Numbered from the stretch's first letter, positions 35,253 through 44,714 are shown. The stretch: 64,000 nucleotides of DNA from Hydrogenophaga sp. (GCA_030653975.1 JAURYH010000043.1:1-64000), one strand, 5' to 3'. Notes: a model not told the origin generated them from the sequence alone. Numbers and translations are program-made.

Positions 35253-35280
35253 AAAAGAGGCTCCTTCGGGAGCCTCTTTT
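35253..35280. terminator. Terminator between phaP and ridA
   Basis: Hairpin AAAAGAGGCTCC / GGAGCCTCTTTT around TTCG, with A- and T-rich arms serving both convergent genes. Confidence 0.93.
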
Positions 35281-35318
35281 GTTTGCCCATCGGGGCGACG
35301 GTCTGGCGAGCCCGTTGT

Positions 35319-35789
35319 TCACCCCAGTTCGGCAATCAGTTCAATCTCCACGCACGCACCCATCGGAATCTGCGCCACGCCAAACGCGCTGCGGGCGTGG
35401 GCGCCAGCTTGGGGGCCGAAGACTTCGCCCAGCAGTTCGCTGCAGCCATTGGTGACCAGGTGCTGTTCGGTGAAGGTGCTGGTGCTGTTGACCAGGCTCA
35501 TGACCTTGACGATGCGTTTCACGTCGTCCAGCGTCTTGCCGGTGACCAGGCAGGCGGCAGCGAGCGTGCCCATGAGGTCGATGGCGATGGCGCGGGCGGC
35601 GAGCTTGCCTTCTTCGGTGGTGGTGGTCAGGCCGAGCTGACCGACCCAGGGTTTGCCGTCTTTCTTGGCAATGTGGCCGCTCAGAAAGATGAGATTACCG
35701 GTCTGCACGAAGGGCACGTAGGCGGCGGCCGGGATGGCCACGGGTGGCAGTTCGATGCCGAGTTGGGAAAGCTTGTCGTAGACGCTCAT
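35319..35789 (-). CDS. RidA/YjgF-family protein
   Basis: A 156-residue trimeric RidA-fold protein (YVPFVQTGNLIFLSGHIAKKDGKPWVGQLG, later GACVEIELIAELG). Classical RidA hydrolyses reactive enamines and imines formed by PLP dehydratases. The usual catalytic Arg of RidA (in the RVCVEV-like segment) is absent here: the motif reads IPMGACVEIE, with no Arg, so it belongs to another subgroup (the Rid4-7 or YjgF-like long form) and the activity is uncertain. The PLP enzyme gene at 33.2 kb is a suggestive neighbour. It converges on phaP. Confidence 0.88.
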   Translation of the reverse strand: MSVYDKLSQLGIELPPVAIPAAAYVPFVQTGNLIFLSGHIAKKDGKPWVGQLGLTTTTEEGKLAARAIAIDLMGTLAAACLVTGKTLDDVKRIVKVMSLVNSTSTFTEQHLVTNGCSELLGEVFGPQAGAHARSAFGVAQIPMGACVEIELIAELG

Positions 35790-35867
35790 GGGGGGCTCCA
35801 GAAAAGGGGGATCGGGTCATTCTATAGAGCGCCCGGACGTGCCCGTGCCTCACCGATAATCGTTTGC

Positions 35868-37382
35868 ATGTTTGAAGCCGTGTCGTTCTGGATGGTCCTG
35901 GGTCTGCTGATGCAGGGGTTGATCCTGCTGTTGTTGCTGTGGCTGTTGTTGCGGCGCCAGCCGGTGGACGCCGCGGAGCTGGCGCACCGCCAGTTGCTGC
36001 TGGGCTCGCTGCAAAACCAGGCGCAGCGCATGGAGCACATCGAGGGCGAGCTGCGCCGCGAGATCACCGACAACGCGCGCGGTGGCCGGCAGGAGATCCA
36101 GCAGACCCTGGCGACCTTCCAGGAGACGCTCACGCGCCAGGACGCCGAAGCCACGCGCACGCAGAACACCCAGCTCGATGCCTTCGCCCAGCAACTGTTG
36201 CAGCTGCGCGGCACCCTGGGCGATACGCTGACGCAGCAGCTTCAGGCGATCAGCCTGGGCATGGGGCAGCAGGCCGCTGAGGCCACGCGCACGCAGAACG
36301 CGCAGATCGACGCTTTTGCCCAGCAACTGGTGCAACTGCGGGGCACCCTGGGCGACACGCTGACGCGCCAGCTGCAGGACATGAGCGAGGGCAATGCCCG
36401 CCGGCTGGCCGAGATCCGCACCACGCTGGACGGCCAGCTCGCGCAACTGCAGCAGAGCAATGCCGCCAAGCTCGACGAGATGCGCGCGACCGTGGACGAA
36501 AAACTGCAGAGCACGCTGCAGGCGCGCCTGGGCGAGAGCTTCAAGCAGGTGGCCGACCGGCTGGAGCAGGTGCACAAGGGGCTGGGCGAGATGCAGACGC
36601 TGGCGCAGGGCGTGGGCGACCTGAAGCACCTGCTGACCAATGTGAAGACCCGCGGCATGTTTGGCGAGGCCCAGCTCGGCGCCTTGCTTGAGCAGGTGTT
36701 CGCGCCCGACCAGTACGCCACCCAGGTGGCCACACGCCCGGGCAGCCGCAACGTGGTGGACTTCGCCATCAAGCTGCCGGGGCGCGGTGACGACGGTGCG
36801 CCGTGCTGGCTGCCGATCGACGCCAAGTTTCCGAACGAAGACTACGAACGCCTGCTCGACGCCCAGCAGCGCGCCGACGTGGAAGGCGCCGAACTGGCCG
36901 CGCGCGGGCTGGAGCAGCGCATCCGGCTCGAAGCCAAAAGCATGGCCGACAAGTACCTGGAGCCGCCGCACACCACCGACTTCGCCATCCTGTTCCTGCC
37001 CACCGAAGGGCTGTACGCCGAGGTGCTGCGCCGCCCTGGGCTGATGGAGGTGCTGCAGCGTGAATACCGCGTGACGCTCGCCGGACCGACCACGCTGATG
37101 GCCATGCTCAACTCGCTGCAGATGGGATTTCGAACGCTGGCGCTGGAGAAACGCAGCAGCGAGGTCTGGCAGGTGCTGGGTGCGGTCAAGACCGAGTTCG
37201 GCAAGTTCGGCGATGTGCTGGCCAAGGTCAAGAGCCAGACGCAGACCGTGCTCAACACGCTGGACAACGCCGAAACGCGCAGCCGCGCCATGAGCCGCGC
37301 GCTCAAGACGGTGGAGGCGCTGCCGCAGGAACAGGCCAGCGCGCTGCTGCCGCTGGACCCCAACGACCGCGGGGAGGTTTGA
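35868..37382 (+). CDS. rmuC: DNA recombination protein RmuC homologue
   Basis: A 504-residue RmuC-family protein: an N-terminal membrane helix (VLGLLMQGLILLLLLWLLLRR), a long coiled coil (about 35-240), then the nuclease-like RmuC domain (LKHLLTNVKTRGMFGEAQLGALLEQVFAPDQY, LPIDAKFPNEDYERLL, TTDFAILFLPTEGLYAEVLR). In E. coli RmuC limits inversion at short inverted repeats. The coiled coil contains a near-exact duplication of about 30 residues (EATRTQNTQLDAFAQQLLQL and EATRTQNAQIDAFAQQLVQL). The stop overlaps the TTG start of the following MFS gene (TTGA). Confidence 0.93.
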   Translation: MFEAVSFWMVLGLLMQGLILLLLLWLLLRRQPVDAAELAHRQLLLGSLQNQAQRMEHIEGELRREITDNARGGRQEIQQTLATFQETLTRQDAEATRTQNTQLDAFAQQLLQLRGTLGDTLTQQLQAISLGMGQQAAEATRTQNAQIDAFAQQLVQLRGTLGDTLTRQLQDMSEGNARRLAEIRTTLDGQLAQLQQSNAAKLDEMRATVDEKLQSTLQARLGESFKQVADRLEQVHKGLGEMQTLAQGVGDLKHLLTNVKTRGMFGEAQLGALLEQVFAPDQYATQVATRPGSRNVVDFAIKLPGRGDDGAPCWLPIDAKFPNEDYERLLDAQQRADVEGAELAARGLEQRIRLEAKSMADKYLEPPHTTDFAILFLPTEGLYAEVLRRPGLMEVLQREYRVTLAGPTTLMAMLNSLQMGFRTLALEKRSSEVWQVLGAVKTEFGKFGDVLAKVKSQTQTVLNTLDNAETRSRAMSRALKTVEALPQEQASALLPLDPNDRGEV

Positions 37383-38551
37383 GCACCCGCCTGCGCGCCG
37401 GGCTGGCGCGCCTGATCGCGGCGCAGGTCAGCCTGCACGCCTGCATGACCGGCTTTCGCATGGCCGCGCCGCTGATGGCGCTGCGCGAAGGCCACAGCGC
37501 CGCGGCGGTGGGCATGCTGCTGGCGCTGTTTGCGCTGGCGCAGGTGTTCCTGGCGCTGCCCGCGGGGCGCTACGCCGACCGGCGCGGGCTCAAGAAACCG
37601 TTTGCGCTGTCCATCGGCACGGCCACGCTGGGCGCGGCGGCTGCGGTGGCCTGGCCGGTGTTTCCCGTGTTGTGCCTGACGGCGCTGGCCTGCGGCGCGG
37701 CCACGGGCCTGGCCATGATCGCGCTGCAGCGCCACGTGGGCCGGATGGCCACGAACGCCACCGAACTCAAGCAGGTGTTCAGCTGGATGGCGATCGGGCC
37801 ATCCATCTCCAATTTCCTCGGGCCGTTCGCGGCCGGCTTGATGATCGACGCCTGGGGTTTCAGGGCGGCCTACCTGCTGCTGGCCCTGCTGCCGTCGCTG
37901 GCCTGGTTCTGGGTGCACAGCGCGGTGGAACACGAGCCGCTGGCGCCTGCCCAGCGCGGCGCCAGCGGTTCTTCGTGGAACCTGCTGCGCCAGCCCGACT
38001 TCCGGCGCCTCATGCTGATCAACTGGATGCTGTCCTCGTGCTGGGATGTGCACACTTTTCTGGTGCCGGTGATCGGCCACGAGCGCGATCTCAGCGCCAC
38101 GGTGATCGGCTCGATCCTCGGTGCGTTCGCGCTGGCGGCCACGGCGATCCGGCTGGCCATGCCCTGGCTGGCGGCCCATCTGCGCGAGTCGGTGGTGATC
38201 GGCACGGCCATGGTGGTGACGGCGCTGCTGTTTTCGGTCTACCCGCTGGTCCATGCGGCCTGGGCCATGGGCGCCTTGTCCATCGGCCTGGGGCTGGCGC
38301 TGGGCTCGGTGCAGCCCATGATCATGAGCACGCTGCACCAGATCACACCCCACCACCGCCATGGCGAGGCCCTGGGCCTGCGGGCCATGGCCATCAACGG
38401 CTCCAGTGTGGTGATGCCGCTGCTGTTCGGATCGGCCGGTGTGGTGGTCGGCGTGGCCGGCGTGTTCTGGGCGGTGGGCGCGGTGGTGGGACTGGGTTCG
38501 CGTCTGGCCTGGACCTTGCGACCGACGCTGAGCGAACCCGAGAGGCACTGA
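37379..38551 (+). CDS. MFS transporter
   Basis: A 390-residue major facilitator with 12 predicted helices. The loop 2-3 motif reads GRYADRRGLKKPFALS, and the C-terminal half has DVHTFLVPVIGHERDLSATVIGSILGAFALAATAIRL. The start is TTG 37379, supported by GGGGAGG just upstream and by overlap with the rmuC stop. Substrate is unknown; the general form is that of drug or sugar efflux members. Confidence 0.88.
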   Translation: MSTRLRAGLARLIAAQVSLHACMTGFRMAAPLMALREGHSAAAVGMLLALFALAQVFLALPAGRYADRRGLKKPFALSIGTATLGAAAAVAWPVFPVLCLTALACGAATGLAMIALQRHVGRMATNATELKQVFSWMAIGPSISNFLGPFAAGLMIDAWGFRAAYLLLALLPSLAWFWVHSAVEHEPLAPAQRGASGSSWNLLRQPDFRRLMLINWMLSSCWDVHTFLVPVIGHERDLSATVIGSILGAFALAATAIRLAMPWLAAHLRESVVIGTAMVVTALLFSVYPLVHAAWAMGALSIGLGLALGSVQPMIMSTLHQITPHHRHGEALGLRAMAINGSSVVMPLLFGSAGVVVGVAGVFWAVGAVVGLGSRLAWTLRPTLSEPERH

Positions 38552-38642
38552 GTTTGCGCCCGCGCAAAAGCGGTTCGATGGCCTGTCGGGAGGTTTGGCG
38601 CGTGAGCCTTTTAGAATCGCAGGCCAACCTGAAAGAAGAGCC

Positions 38643-41477
38643 GTGCTGTTATTGATCGTGTTGTTGCCACTTTTGCTGGGCACCGCAGCCACATTCTGGC
38701 TCGGTCCGAAGTCCCGTCTGTTGACCGCCCTGGCGGCCGGCGCGGTCACCGCTGCCAGTCTGGCCGTGCTGCTGAGCCATGCGCCTGCGGTGATGGCGGG
38801 CGAGACGGTGCGCAACGCCTGGGCCTGGGTGCCCGAGATCGGGCTGAACCTGACGTTCCGGCTGGACGGTCTCTCCCTGCTGTTTGCGGGGCTGATCCTG
38901 TTCATTGGCCTGCTGATCGTGCTCTACGCGCACTTCTACCTGAGCCCCAAGGACTCGGCGGGCAAGTTCTACAGCGAGATGATGCTGTTCATGGCGGCCA
39001 TGCTGGGTGTGGCGCTGTCGGACAACCTGCTGTTGCTGGTGGTGTTCTGGGAGCTGACCAGCCTGTCGTCTTTCCTGCTGATCGGCTTCTGGAGCCACCG
39101 CGCCGATGCGCGGGCCGGGGCGCGTCAGGCGCTGGCCGTGACCGGCGGTGGCGGTCTGGCGATGCTGGGCGGCTTCGTGTTGCTGGGGCAGATCGCGGGC
39201 ACCTACGAGTTGAGCGAGATGGTGGGCCGTGTGGCCATGATCCAGGCCGATCCGCTGTTTGTGCCGGCGCTGCTGCTGATCCTGCTTGGCGCCTTCACCA
39301 AGAGCGCCCAGTTCCCGTTCCACTTCTGGCTGCCCGACGCCATGGCCGCACCCACGCCGGTGTCGGCCTACCTGCACTCGGCCACCATGGTGAAGGCGGG
39401 CGTGTTCCTGCTGATGCGCATGTACCCGGTGCTCGCGGGTTCGGGCTGGTTCGAGGTGATCGTCACCGTGGCGGGTCTGGCCACGGTGCTGTTCGCGGCC
39501 TTCATCGCGCTCTTCAAGCACGACCTCAAGGGACTGCTGGCGTATTCGACCGTGAGCCACCTGGGCCTGATCGTCTTCCTGATCGGGCTGGGTTCACCGC
39601 TGGCCGCCGTGGCCGCGGTGTTCCACGTGCTCAACCACGCCACCTTCAAGGCCTCGCTGTTCATGATCGCGGGCATCGTCGACCACGAAACGCATTCGCG
39701 CGACATGCGCCAGCTCGGCGGCCTCTACAAGCTCATGCCCTGGACGGCCACGCTCTCGATGGTGGCGGCCGCGTCGATGGCGGGCGTGCCGCTGACCAAC
39801 GGCTTCCTGTCCAAGGAAATGTTCTTCACCGAAGCGGTGGTGGGCACGGCGGGCATCTGGAGCTGGGTGGTGCCGGCGCTGGTGACGCTGGCGGGCGTGT
39901 TCAGCGTGGCCTATTCGCTGCGCTTCGTGCACGACACCTATTTCAACGGGCCGCTGGGCGAGGTGCCGAACAAGCATCCGCACGAGCCGCCGCTGGGCAT
40001 GAAGCTGCCGGCGATGCTGCTGGTGTCAATGTGCATCGTGGTGGGCCTGTTGCCGGCCATCACCTTCGGGCCGCTGGTGCACGTGGCGGCCACGGCCCTG
40101 GTGGGCCAGCCGCTGCCCGAGTACCACCTGGCGATCTGGCACGGTTTCAACCTGCCGCTGCTGATGAGCGCGATCGCGCTGGCCGCGGGCATCGGTTTGT
40201 ACCTGCTGCTGGCGCGCGGCAAACGCATGCACCGCATCGAGTCCGAGGTCTGGTTCGGGCCGGCCACCGGGCGGCAGATCTTTGACGGTGTGATCGACGG
40301 GTTGTTTTCGCTCGCCGGTCGCATCTCCATCCGCCTGGAGACCGGCTCGCTGCAGCGCTACCTGGTCTGGCTGATCGGTGCGGCGGTGGTGGCGGCAGCG
40401 ACGCAGCTGGTGGGCCAGGGCATCGGTGCCGGCACGCGCGAACTGCTGCCCGCGTCGCCGCTGGCCATCGCCGTGTGGCTGCTGCTGTTCGTATCCTGCG
40501 TGGCCATTGCATTCACCCACCACCAGCGTTTCCAGGCCGTTGTGCTGGTCGGTGTGGTCGGGCTGGTGACCTCGCTCACCTTCGTGAGCCTGTCGGCGCC
40601 CGATCTGGCGCTGACGCAGCTCTCCGTTGAGGTGGTGTCCACCGTGCTGCTGCTGATGGGGCTGGCCTTGTTGCCGCAGCACTCGCCGCGCGAATCGTCG
40701 GCGCTGCGCCGCACGCGCGATGGCGTGCTGGCGCTGGCCGGTGGCGCGGGCGTGGCCTGGGTGGCCTGGGTGCTGCTCACGCGCAACCACGACTCCATCT
40801 CCTGGTACTTCCTGGAAAAATCGCTGCCCGTGGGCGGCGGCACCAACGCGGTCAACGTGATCCTGGTGGACTTCCGGGGCTACGACACCTTTGGCGAGAT
40901 CACCGTGCTGGGCATCGCGGCCATCGGCGTGCTCGCGCTCATGGACGGCATGCGCAGCCGCAGGCCACTGGCCGACCCGCAAGGCCTGGCCTGGACCTTT
41001 GCGGCCCAGCCGCTGATGCTGCGCGTGGCCGCTTCGGTGGTGTTGCCGCTGGCGCTGGTGTTCACGCTCTACATCTTCATGCGCGGCCACAACCTGCCCG
41101 GTGGGGGGTTCATTGCCGGCCTGATCACCGCGGTGGCGCTGGTGCTGCAGTTCATGGCGCTGGGCCAGGCCAGGGCGGAGGCGATGTTGCGCGCGCAGGC
41201 CGGGCGCCGCTTCGTGCGCTGGGTCGGTGCGGGCCTGTCGATTGCCGGGCTCACGGGGGCTGGCGCCTTCGTCCTGGGCCGGCCGTTCCTGACCAGCGCC
41301 CACGGGCATCCGCATGTGCCGCTGCTGGGTGAACTCCCTCTGGCCTCGGCCGCGCTGTTCGACCTCGGGGTCTATCTCACGGTGGTGGGTGCGACCCTGC
41401 TGACCATCTCGGTGCTGGGCTCGGTGAGCCGCGAAAGCACGCCCACCCACACCGCTTCGGCCGGAGGCCAGTCATGA
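38643..41477 (+). CDS. mnhA: Mrp/Mnh Na+(K+)/H+ antiporter, fused subunits A and B
   Basis: A 944-residue membrane protein. The N-terminal two thirds is the MrpA proton-channel subunit, related to NuoL (FRLDGLSLLFAGLILFIGLL, LVVFWELTSLSSFLLIGFW, KSAQFPFHFWLPDAMAAPTPVSAYLHSATMVKAG). The C-terminal part is an MrpB domain (LVFTLYIFMRGHNLPGGGFIAGLITAVALVLQFMALG). Fused A-B subunits are usual in proteobacteria (PhaAB). Start GTG 38643 was chosen because GAAAGAAGAG precedes it; the open frame continues further upstream without protein character. It is the first gene of a six-gene operon for multisubunit cation/proton antiport. Confidence 0.95.
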   Translation: MLLLIVLLPLLLGTAATFWLGPKSRLLTALAAGAVTAASLAVLLSHAPAVMAGETVRNAWAWVPEIGLNLTFRLDGLSLLFAGLILFIGLLIVLYAHFYLSPKDSAGKFYSEMMLFMAAMLGVALSDNLLLLVVFWELTSLSSFLLIGFWSHRADARAGARQALAVTGGGGLAMLGGFVLLGQIAGTYELSEMVGRVAMIQADPLFVPALLLILLGAFTKSAQFPFHFWLPDAMAAPTPVSAYLHSATMVKAGVFLLMRMYPVLAGSGWFEVIVTVAGLATVLFAAFIALFKHDLKGLLAYSTVSHLGLIVFLIGLGSPLAAVAAVFHVLNHATFKASLFMIAGIVDHETHSRDMRQLGGLYKLMPWTATLSMVAAASMAGVPLTNGFLSKEMFFTEAVVGTAGIWSWVVPALVTLAGVFSVAYSLRFVHDTYFNGPLGEVPNKHPHEPPLGMKLPAMLLVSMCIVVGLLPAITFGPLVHVAATALVGQPLPEYHLAIWHGFNLPLLMSAIALAAGIGLYLLLARGKRMHRIESEVWFGPATGRQIFDGVIDGLFSLAGRISIRLETGSLQRYLVWLIGAAVVAAATQLVGQGIGAGTRELLPASPLAIAVWLLLFVSCVAIAFTHHQRFQAVVLVGVVGLVTSLTFVSLSAPDLALTQLSVEVVSTVLLLMGLALLPQHSPRESSALRRTRDGVLALAGGAGVAWVAWVLLTRNHDSISWYFLEKSLPVGGGTNAVNVILVDFRGYDTFGEITVLGIAAIGVLALMDGMRSRRPLADPQGLAWTFAAQPLMLRVAASVVLPLALVFTLYIFMRGHNLPGGGFIAGLITAVALVLQFMALGQARAEAMLRAQAGRRFVRWVGAGLSIAGLTGAGAFVLGRPFLTSAHGHPHVPLLGELPLASAALFDLGVYLTVVGATLLTISVLGSVSRESTPTHTASAGGQS

Positions 41478-41860
41478 GCATGGAGTTTTTGCTGGCCACG
41501 GGCATCGGCTTTGTCACCGCCTGCGCCATCTACCTGATGTTGCGCGGGCGCAGTTTCCCGGTGGTGCTGGGACTTTCGCTGTTCGGTTACGCGGTCAACG
41601 TGTTCATCTTCGTGATGGGCCGGCTGTGGACCAATGCCCAGCCGATCCTGGTGGGCGAGGGGCCGGTAGCCGATCCGCTGCCTCAGGCGCTGGTGCTCAC
41701 GGCCATCGTGATCGGCTTTGCCACCACCGGCTTCGTGATCGAGCTGGCACTGCGCAACCGCCATGAAAGCGGCAGCGACCACGTGGACGGCCATGAACCC
41801 GGACACGCCACGGGCTACCAGCCGGCGGCCGGATCGGCCCGCAACGGGGAGCGCAGCTGA
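41474..41860 (+). CDS. mnhC: Mrp/Mnh antiporter subunit C
   Basis: A 128-residue, three-helix subunit related to NuoK (LATGIGFVTACAIYLMLRGRSFPVVLGLSLFGYAVNVFIFVMG, DPLPQALVLTAIVIGFATTGFVIELALR). The last 30 residues are a soluble His/Gly-rich tail. ATG 41474 overlaps the subunit A stop (ATGA) and its own stop overlaps subunit D by one base. Confidence 0.95.
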   Translation: MSMEFLLATGIGFVTACAIYLMLRGRSFPVVLGLSLFGYAVNVFIFVMGRLWTNAQPILVGEGPVADPLPQALVLTAIVIGFATTGFVIELALRNRHESGSDHVDGHEPGHATGYQPAAGSARNGERS

Positions 41861-43533
41861 TGACGGATGCGATCCTGGCTTTCTGGCTGCAACATGCACC
41901 GGTGCTCTCGGTGCTGCTGCCGTCGTTCACCGCGATGGGCCTGCTGTTGCTGGGTGACTTCGGTGGCATGGCGGGGCAGGGCGGCGGGCACGGCAGCGCC
42001 CGGGTGCGCTGGCGTCGCCGCCTGAGCCTGTCGTCGGTGGTGCTCGGCACGGTGATGGCGGCCGGGCTGGTCTGGCGCGCGGCCAGCGGCGAGCTGCTGG
42101 TGTACCAGCTGGGTGAATGGTCGGCGCCGTTCGGCATCGTGCTGGTGCTCGACCGGCTCTCGGCCCTGATGGTGTTTCTGACCTATCTGGTGGCGGCGCC
42201 CGTGCTCTGGTACGCCACCGGCGGCTGGGACATGCGCGGACGCCACTTTCACGCCATCTTCCACTTCCAGCTGATGGGTCTGAGCGGCGCGTTCCTGACC
42301 GGTGACCTGTTCAACCTGTTCGTGTTTTTTGAAGTGCTGTTGATCGCTTCCTACGTGCTGCTGCTGCACGGCCAGGGTCGCGAGCGCATGCGCATGGGTG
42401 TTCACTACGTGGTGCTCAACCTCGCGGGCTCGGGCCTGTTCCTGATCGGACTGGCGATGATCTACGCCGTGACCGGCACGCTGAACATGGCCGATCTGGC
42501 TTTGCGCGTGGCACAGCTCACAGGCGATTCGGCACTGATCGCGCGCGCGGCCGCGCTGGTGCTGCTGGTGGTGTTCGGCCTGAAGGCGGCGCTGGTGCCG
42601 CTGTACTTCTGGCTTCCCGGCACCTACGCCTCGGCCAGTGCGCCGGTGGCGGCGCTGTTTGCCATCATGACCAAGGTCGGTGTCTACAGCATCATCCGAA
42701 CGCACTGGGGCATCTTCGGTGTCGAGGCGGGCGAGGCCAGTCTGGCGGCGCAGGCCTGGCTGCTGCCGCTGGCGCTGAGCACCAGCGTGCTCGGTGCGCT
42801 GGGTGCACTGGCGGCGCACACCATGGGCCGCATGGTCGCCTACCTCACCGTGTCATCGGTCGGCACCATCCTCGCCGGTGTGGGCCTGTTCACGCCCGAG
42901 ACGCTGTCGGCCGCGCTGTACTACACGCTGCACAGCACCATCGTGATCGCCGGCCTGTTCCTGCTGGTCGAGCTGGTGGCCGCACAGCGCGGCGAGGCCG
43001 GCGACAAGCTGCGCCCGGCGGTGGCCGTGCGCGAACCGGTGCTGCTGGGCATGATGATGCTGTTCGGTGCCGCATCGGCTTCCGGGCTACCGCCGCTGCC
43101 GGGCTTTCTGGGCAAGCTGATGATCCTGCAGAGCGCTTCGGGACTGGCGGCGCAGGCCTGGGTCTGGAGCGTGGTGCTGGTGGTGGGCTTCTTCACCATC
43201 GTGGGCCTGGCGCGCGCCGGAGTGATCGTGTTCTGGCACATTCAGCCCGACGGCGAGCTGCCGAGTGTCGCGTCGGGTTCCAGCGCCAAGCTGCTCTCGG
43301 CCGCCTGGGCCTTCATGGCCATCACGGTGGCGTTGGCGGTGCTGGCATCGCCGGTCAAGCGCTACACCGATGAGGCGGCCCTGCAACTGGCCGATACCGC
43401 CGCCTACGCCGAAGCGGTGCTGGGCTCGCAAGGCGGTGCGCGTGCCAACACGGCGCGACCTTACGACGGCTCCCGCAACGCCACACACGTCCAGCCTGCC
43501 GCCGAGTCGGTGCCCGCGAAGGTCCTGCCATGA
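41860..43533 (+). CDS. mnhD: Mrp/Mnh antiporter subunit D
   Basis: A 557-residue proton-channel subunit of the NuoM/NuoN type with about 14 helices. Seen are LDRLSALMVFLTYLVAAPVLWYATGGWD, LTGDLFNLFVFFEVLLIASYVLLLHGQG (the conserved Glu in FFEVLLI), and KAALVPLYFWLPGTYASASAPVAALFAIMTKVGVYSI with the channel Lys. The C-terminal 60 residues after the last helix are a polar tail. Start in the TGATG overlap with subunit C; stop overlaps subunit E. Confidence 0.95.
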   Translation: MTDAILAFWLQHAPVLSVLLPSFTAMGLLLLGDFGGMAGQGGGHGSARVRWRRRLSLSSVVLGTVMAAGLVWRAASGELLVYQLGEWSAPFGIVLVLDRLSALMVFLTYLVAAPVLWYATGGWDMRGRHFHAIFHFQLMGLSGAFLTGDLFNLFVFFEVLLIASYVLLLHGQGRERMRMGVHYVVLNLAGSGLFLIGLAMIYAVTGTLNMADLALRVAQLTGDSALIARAAALVLLVVFGLKAALVPLYFWLPGTYASASAPVAALFAIMTKVGVYSIIRTHWGIFGVEAGEASLAAQAWLLPLALSTSVLGALGALAAHTMGRMVAYLTVSSVGTILAGVGLFTPETLSAALYYTLHSTIVIAGLFLLVELVAAQRGEAGDKLRPAVAVREPVLLGMMMLFGAASASGLPPLPGFLGKLMILQSASGLAAQAWVWSVVLVVGFFTIVGLARAGVIVFWHIQPDGELPSVASGSSAKLLSAAWAFMAITVALAVLASPVKRYTDEAALQLADTAAYAEAVLGSQGGARANTARPYDGSRNATHVQPAAESVPAKVLP

Positions 43534-44081
43534 ACCCGAATTCACCCAACGTCAACAACAGTGGCAAGCGCTACCCGTCGACCGGCTGGTTCGCCCACCC
43601 GGTGCTGTCGGTGCTGCTGGGGGTGAGCTGGCTCGCGCTCTCGCACAGCCTGGAGCCGGTGCACCTGCTCTCGGCCGTGTTGATCGGGCTGGTCATTCCG
43701 CGCCTGTTGCGCCCGTTCCTGACGCAGGCCAGCGTGATCCACTGGCCGACCGCCATCCGCCTGCTGGGTGTGGTGTTGTGGGACATCGTGATCTCCAACA
43801 TCGTGGTGGCCAAGCTGGTGCTCGGGCCACTGAACCGCATGCAACCCGGCTGGATTCCCGTGCCGCTGGCCTGCAACCACCACCGCGTCAACGTCCTGTT
43901 TGCCAGCATCATCACGACGACGCCGGGCACCGTGTCGGCGGTGATCAACGAGGAACAGGGCGTGATTCTGGTGCATGCGCTCAATTGCGACGATCCGGCC
44001 GCGATGGCCGCCGACATGAAGAACCGCTACGAGGCGCCGCTGTTGCGCGCCTTCCACCTCCAACCGGGGAGCCAGGCATGA
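43530..44081 (+). CDS. mnhE: Mrp/Mnh antiporter subunit E
   Basis: A 183-residue subunit with two or three N-terminal helices and the conserved MnhE domain: VIHWPTAIRLLGVVLWDIVISNIVVAKLVLGP and NVLFASIITTTPGTVSAVINEEQGVILVHALNCDD. It is needed for complex assembly and ion transport in studied Mrp systems. It overlaps its neighbours on both sides by four bases (ATGA). Confidence 0.94.
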   Translation: MNPNSPNVNNSGKRYPSTGWFAHPVLSVLLGVSWLALSHSLEPVHLLSAVLIGLVIPRLLRPFLTQASVIHWPTAIRLLGVVLWDIVISNIVVAKLVLGPLNRMQPGWIPVPLACNHHRVNVLFASIITTTPGTVSAVINEEQGVILVHALNCDDPAAMAADMKNRYEAPLLRAFHLQPGSQA

Positions 44082-44353
44082 ATGTGCTCGATATTGCGCT
44101 GAACATCGGCATCGGTGCGGTGACACTGGCGGTGTTGTTGTGCGCCGTGCGCCTGACGCGCGGTCCCACCATCACCGACCGCGTGCTCGCGCTGGACACG
44201 CTCTACATGAACGCGGTGGCGCTGATCGTGCTGCTGGGCATCCGCTGGAACACGGCGCTGCTGTTTGAAGGCGCGCTGCTGGTGGCCATGCTGGGCTTTG
44301 CCTCGACGGTGGGACTGGCGCGCTACCTCAGCCGTGGCGACGTGGTGGAATGA
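44078..44353 (+). CDS. mnhF: Mrp/Mnh antiporter subunit F
   Basis: A 91-residue, three-helix subunit (LDIALNIGIGAVTLAVLLCAVRLTRGPTITDRVLALDTLYMNAVALIVLLG). The RGPTITDRVLALD motif is the family signature; its Asp and Arg sit at the membrane edge. Start ATG 44078 overlaps the subunit E stop. The next gene, subunit G, follows after 19 bases, the widest gap inside the operon. Confidence 0.94.
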   Translation: MNVLDIALNIGIGAVTLAVLLCAVRLTRGPTITDRVLALDTLYMNAVALIVLLGIRWNTALLFEGALLVAMLGFASTVGLARYLSRGDVVE

Positions 44354-44372
44354 ACGGCAAGGAGCCCTGAAC

Positions 44373-44714
44373 ATGAACCTCTTCATCGAATGGACCGCGG
44401 CCGCCGTGATCGTGATCGCGGCCTTCTTCCTGCTGGTGGGCGCGATCGGACTGGTGCGCCTGCCCGATTTCTACATGCGCCTGCACGCGCCGACCAAGGC
44501 TTCCACGCTGGGCGTGGGCGGTGTGTTGATCGCGTCGATGCTGATCGCAGCAGGGCAGGGCCGCCCGGGTTTCGCCGAGCTGCTGATCACGCTGTTTGTG
44601 TTTGTGACGGCGCCCGTCTCGGCGAACCTGCTGGCGCAGGCAGCGCTGCATCTGAAACTGCCGTCCCGCGCTCCGGTGCCGGCCGACGCGGTGCCCGAGC
44701 GCCCGGCTGACTGA
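44373..44714 (+). CDS. mnhG: Mrp/Mnh antiporter subunit G
   Basis: A 113-residue, three-helix subunit with the MnhG core (FFLLVGAIGLVRLPDFYMRLHAPTKASTLGVGGVLIASML, TLFVFVTAPVSANLLAQAALH). It completes the six-gene set A/B, C, D, E, F, G, so the operon should encode a whole Mrp complex exporting Na+ or K+ in exchange for protons. The final 128 bases overlap the 3' end of the convergent TetR gene. Confidence 0.93.
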   Translation: MNLFIEWTAAAVIVIAAFFLLVGAIGLVRLPDFYMRLHAPTKASTLGVGGVLIASMLIAAGQGRPGFAELLITLFVFVTAPVSANLLAQAALHLKLPSRAPVPADAVPERPAD

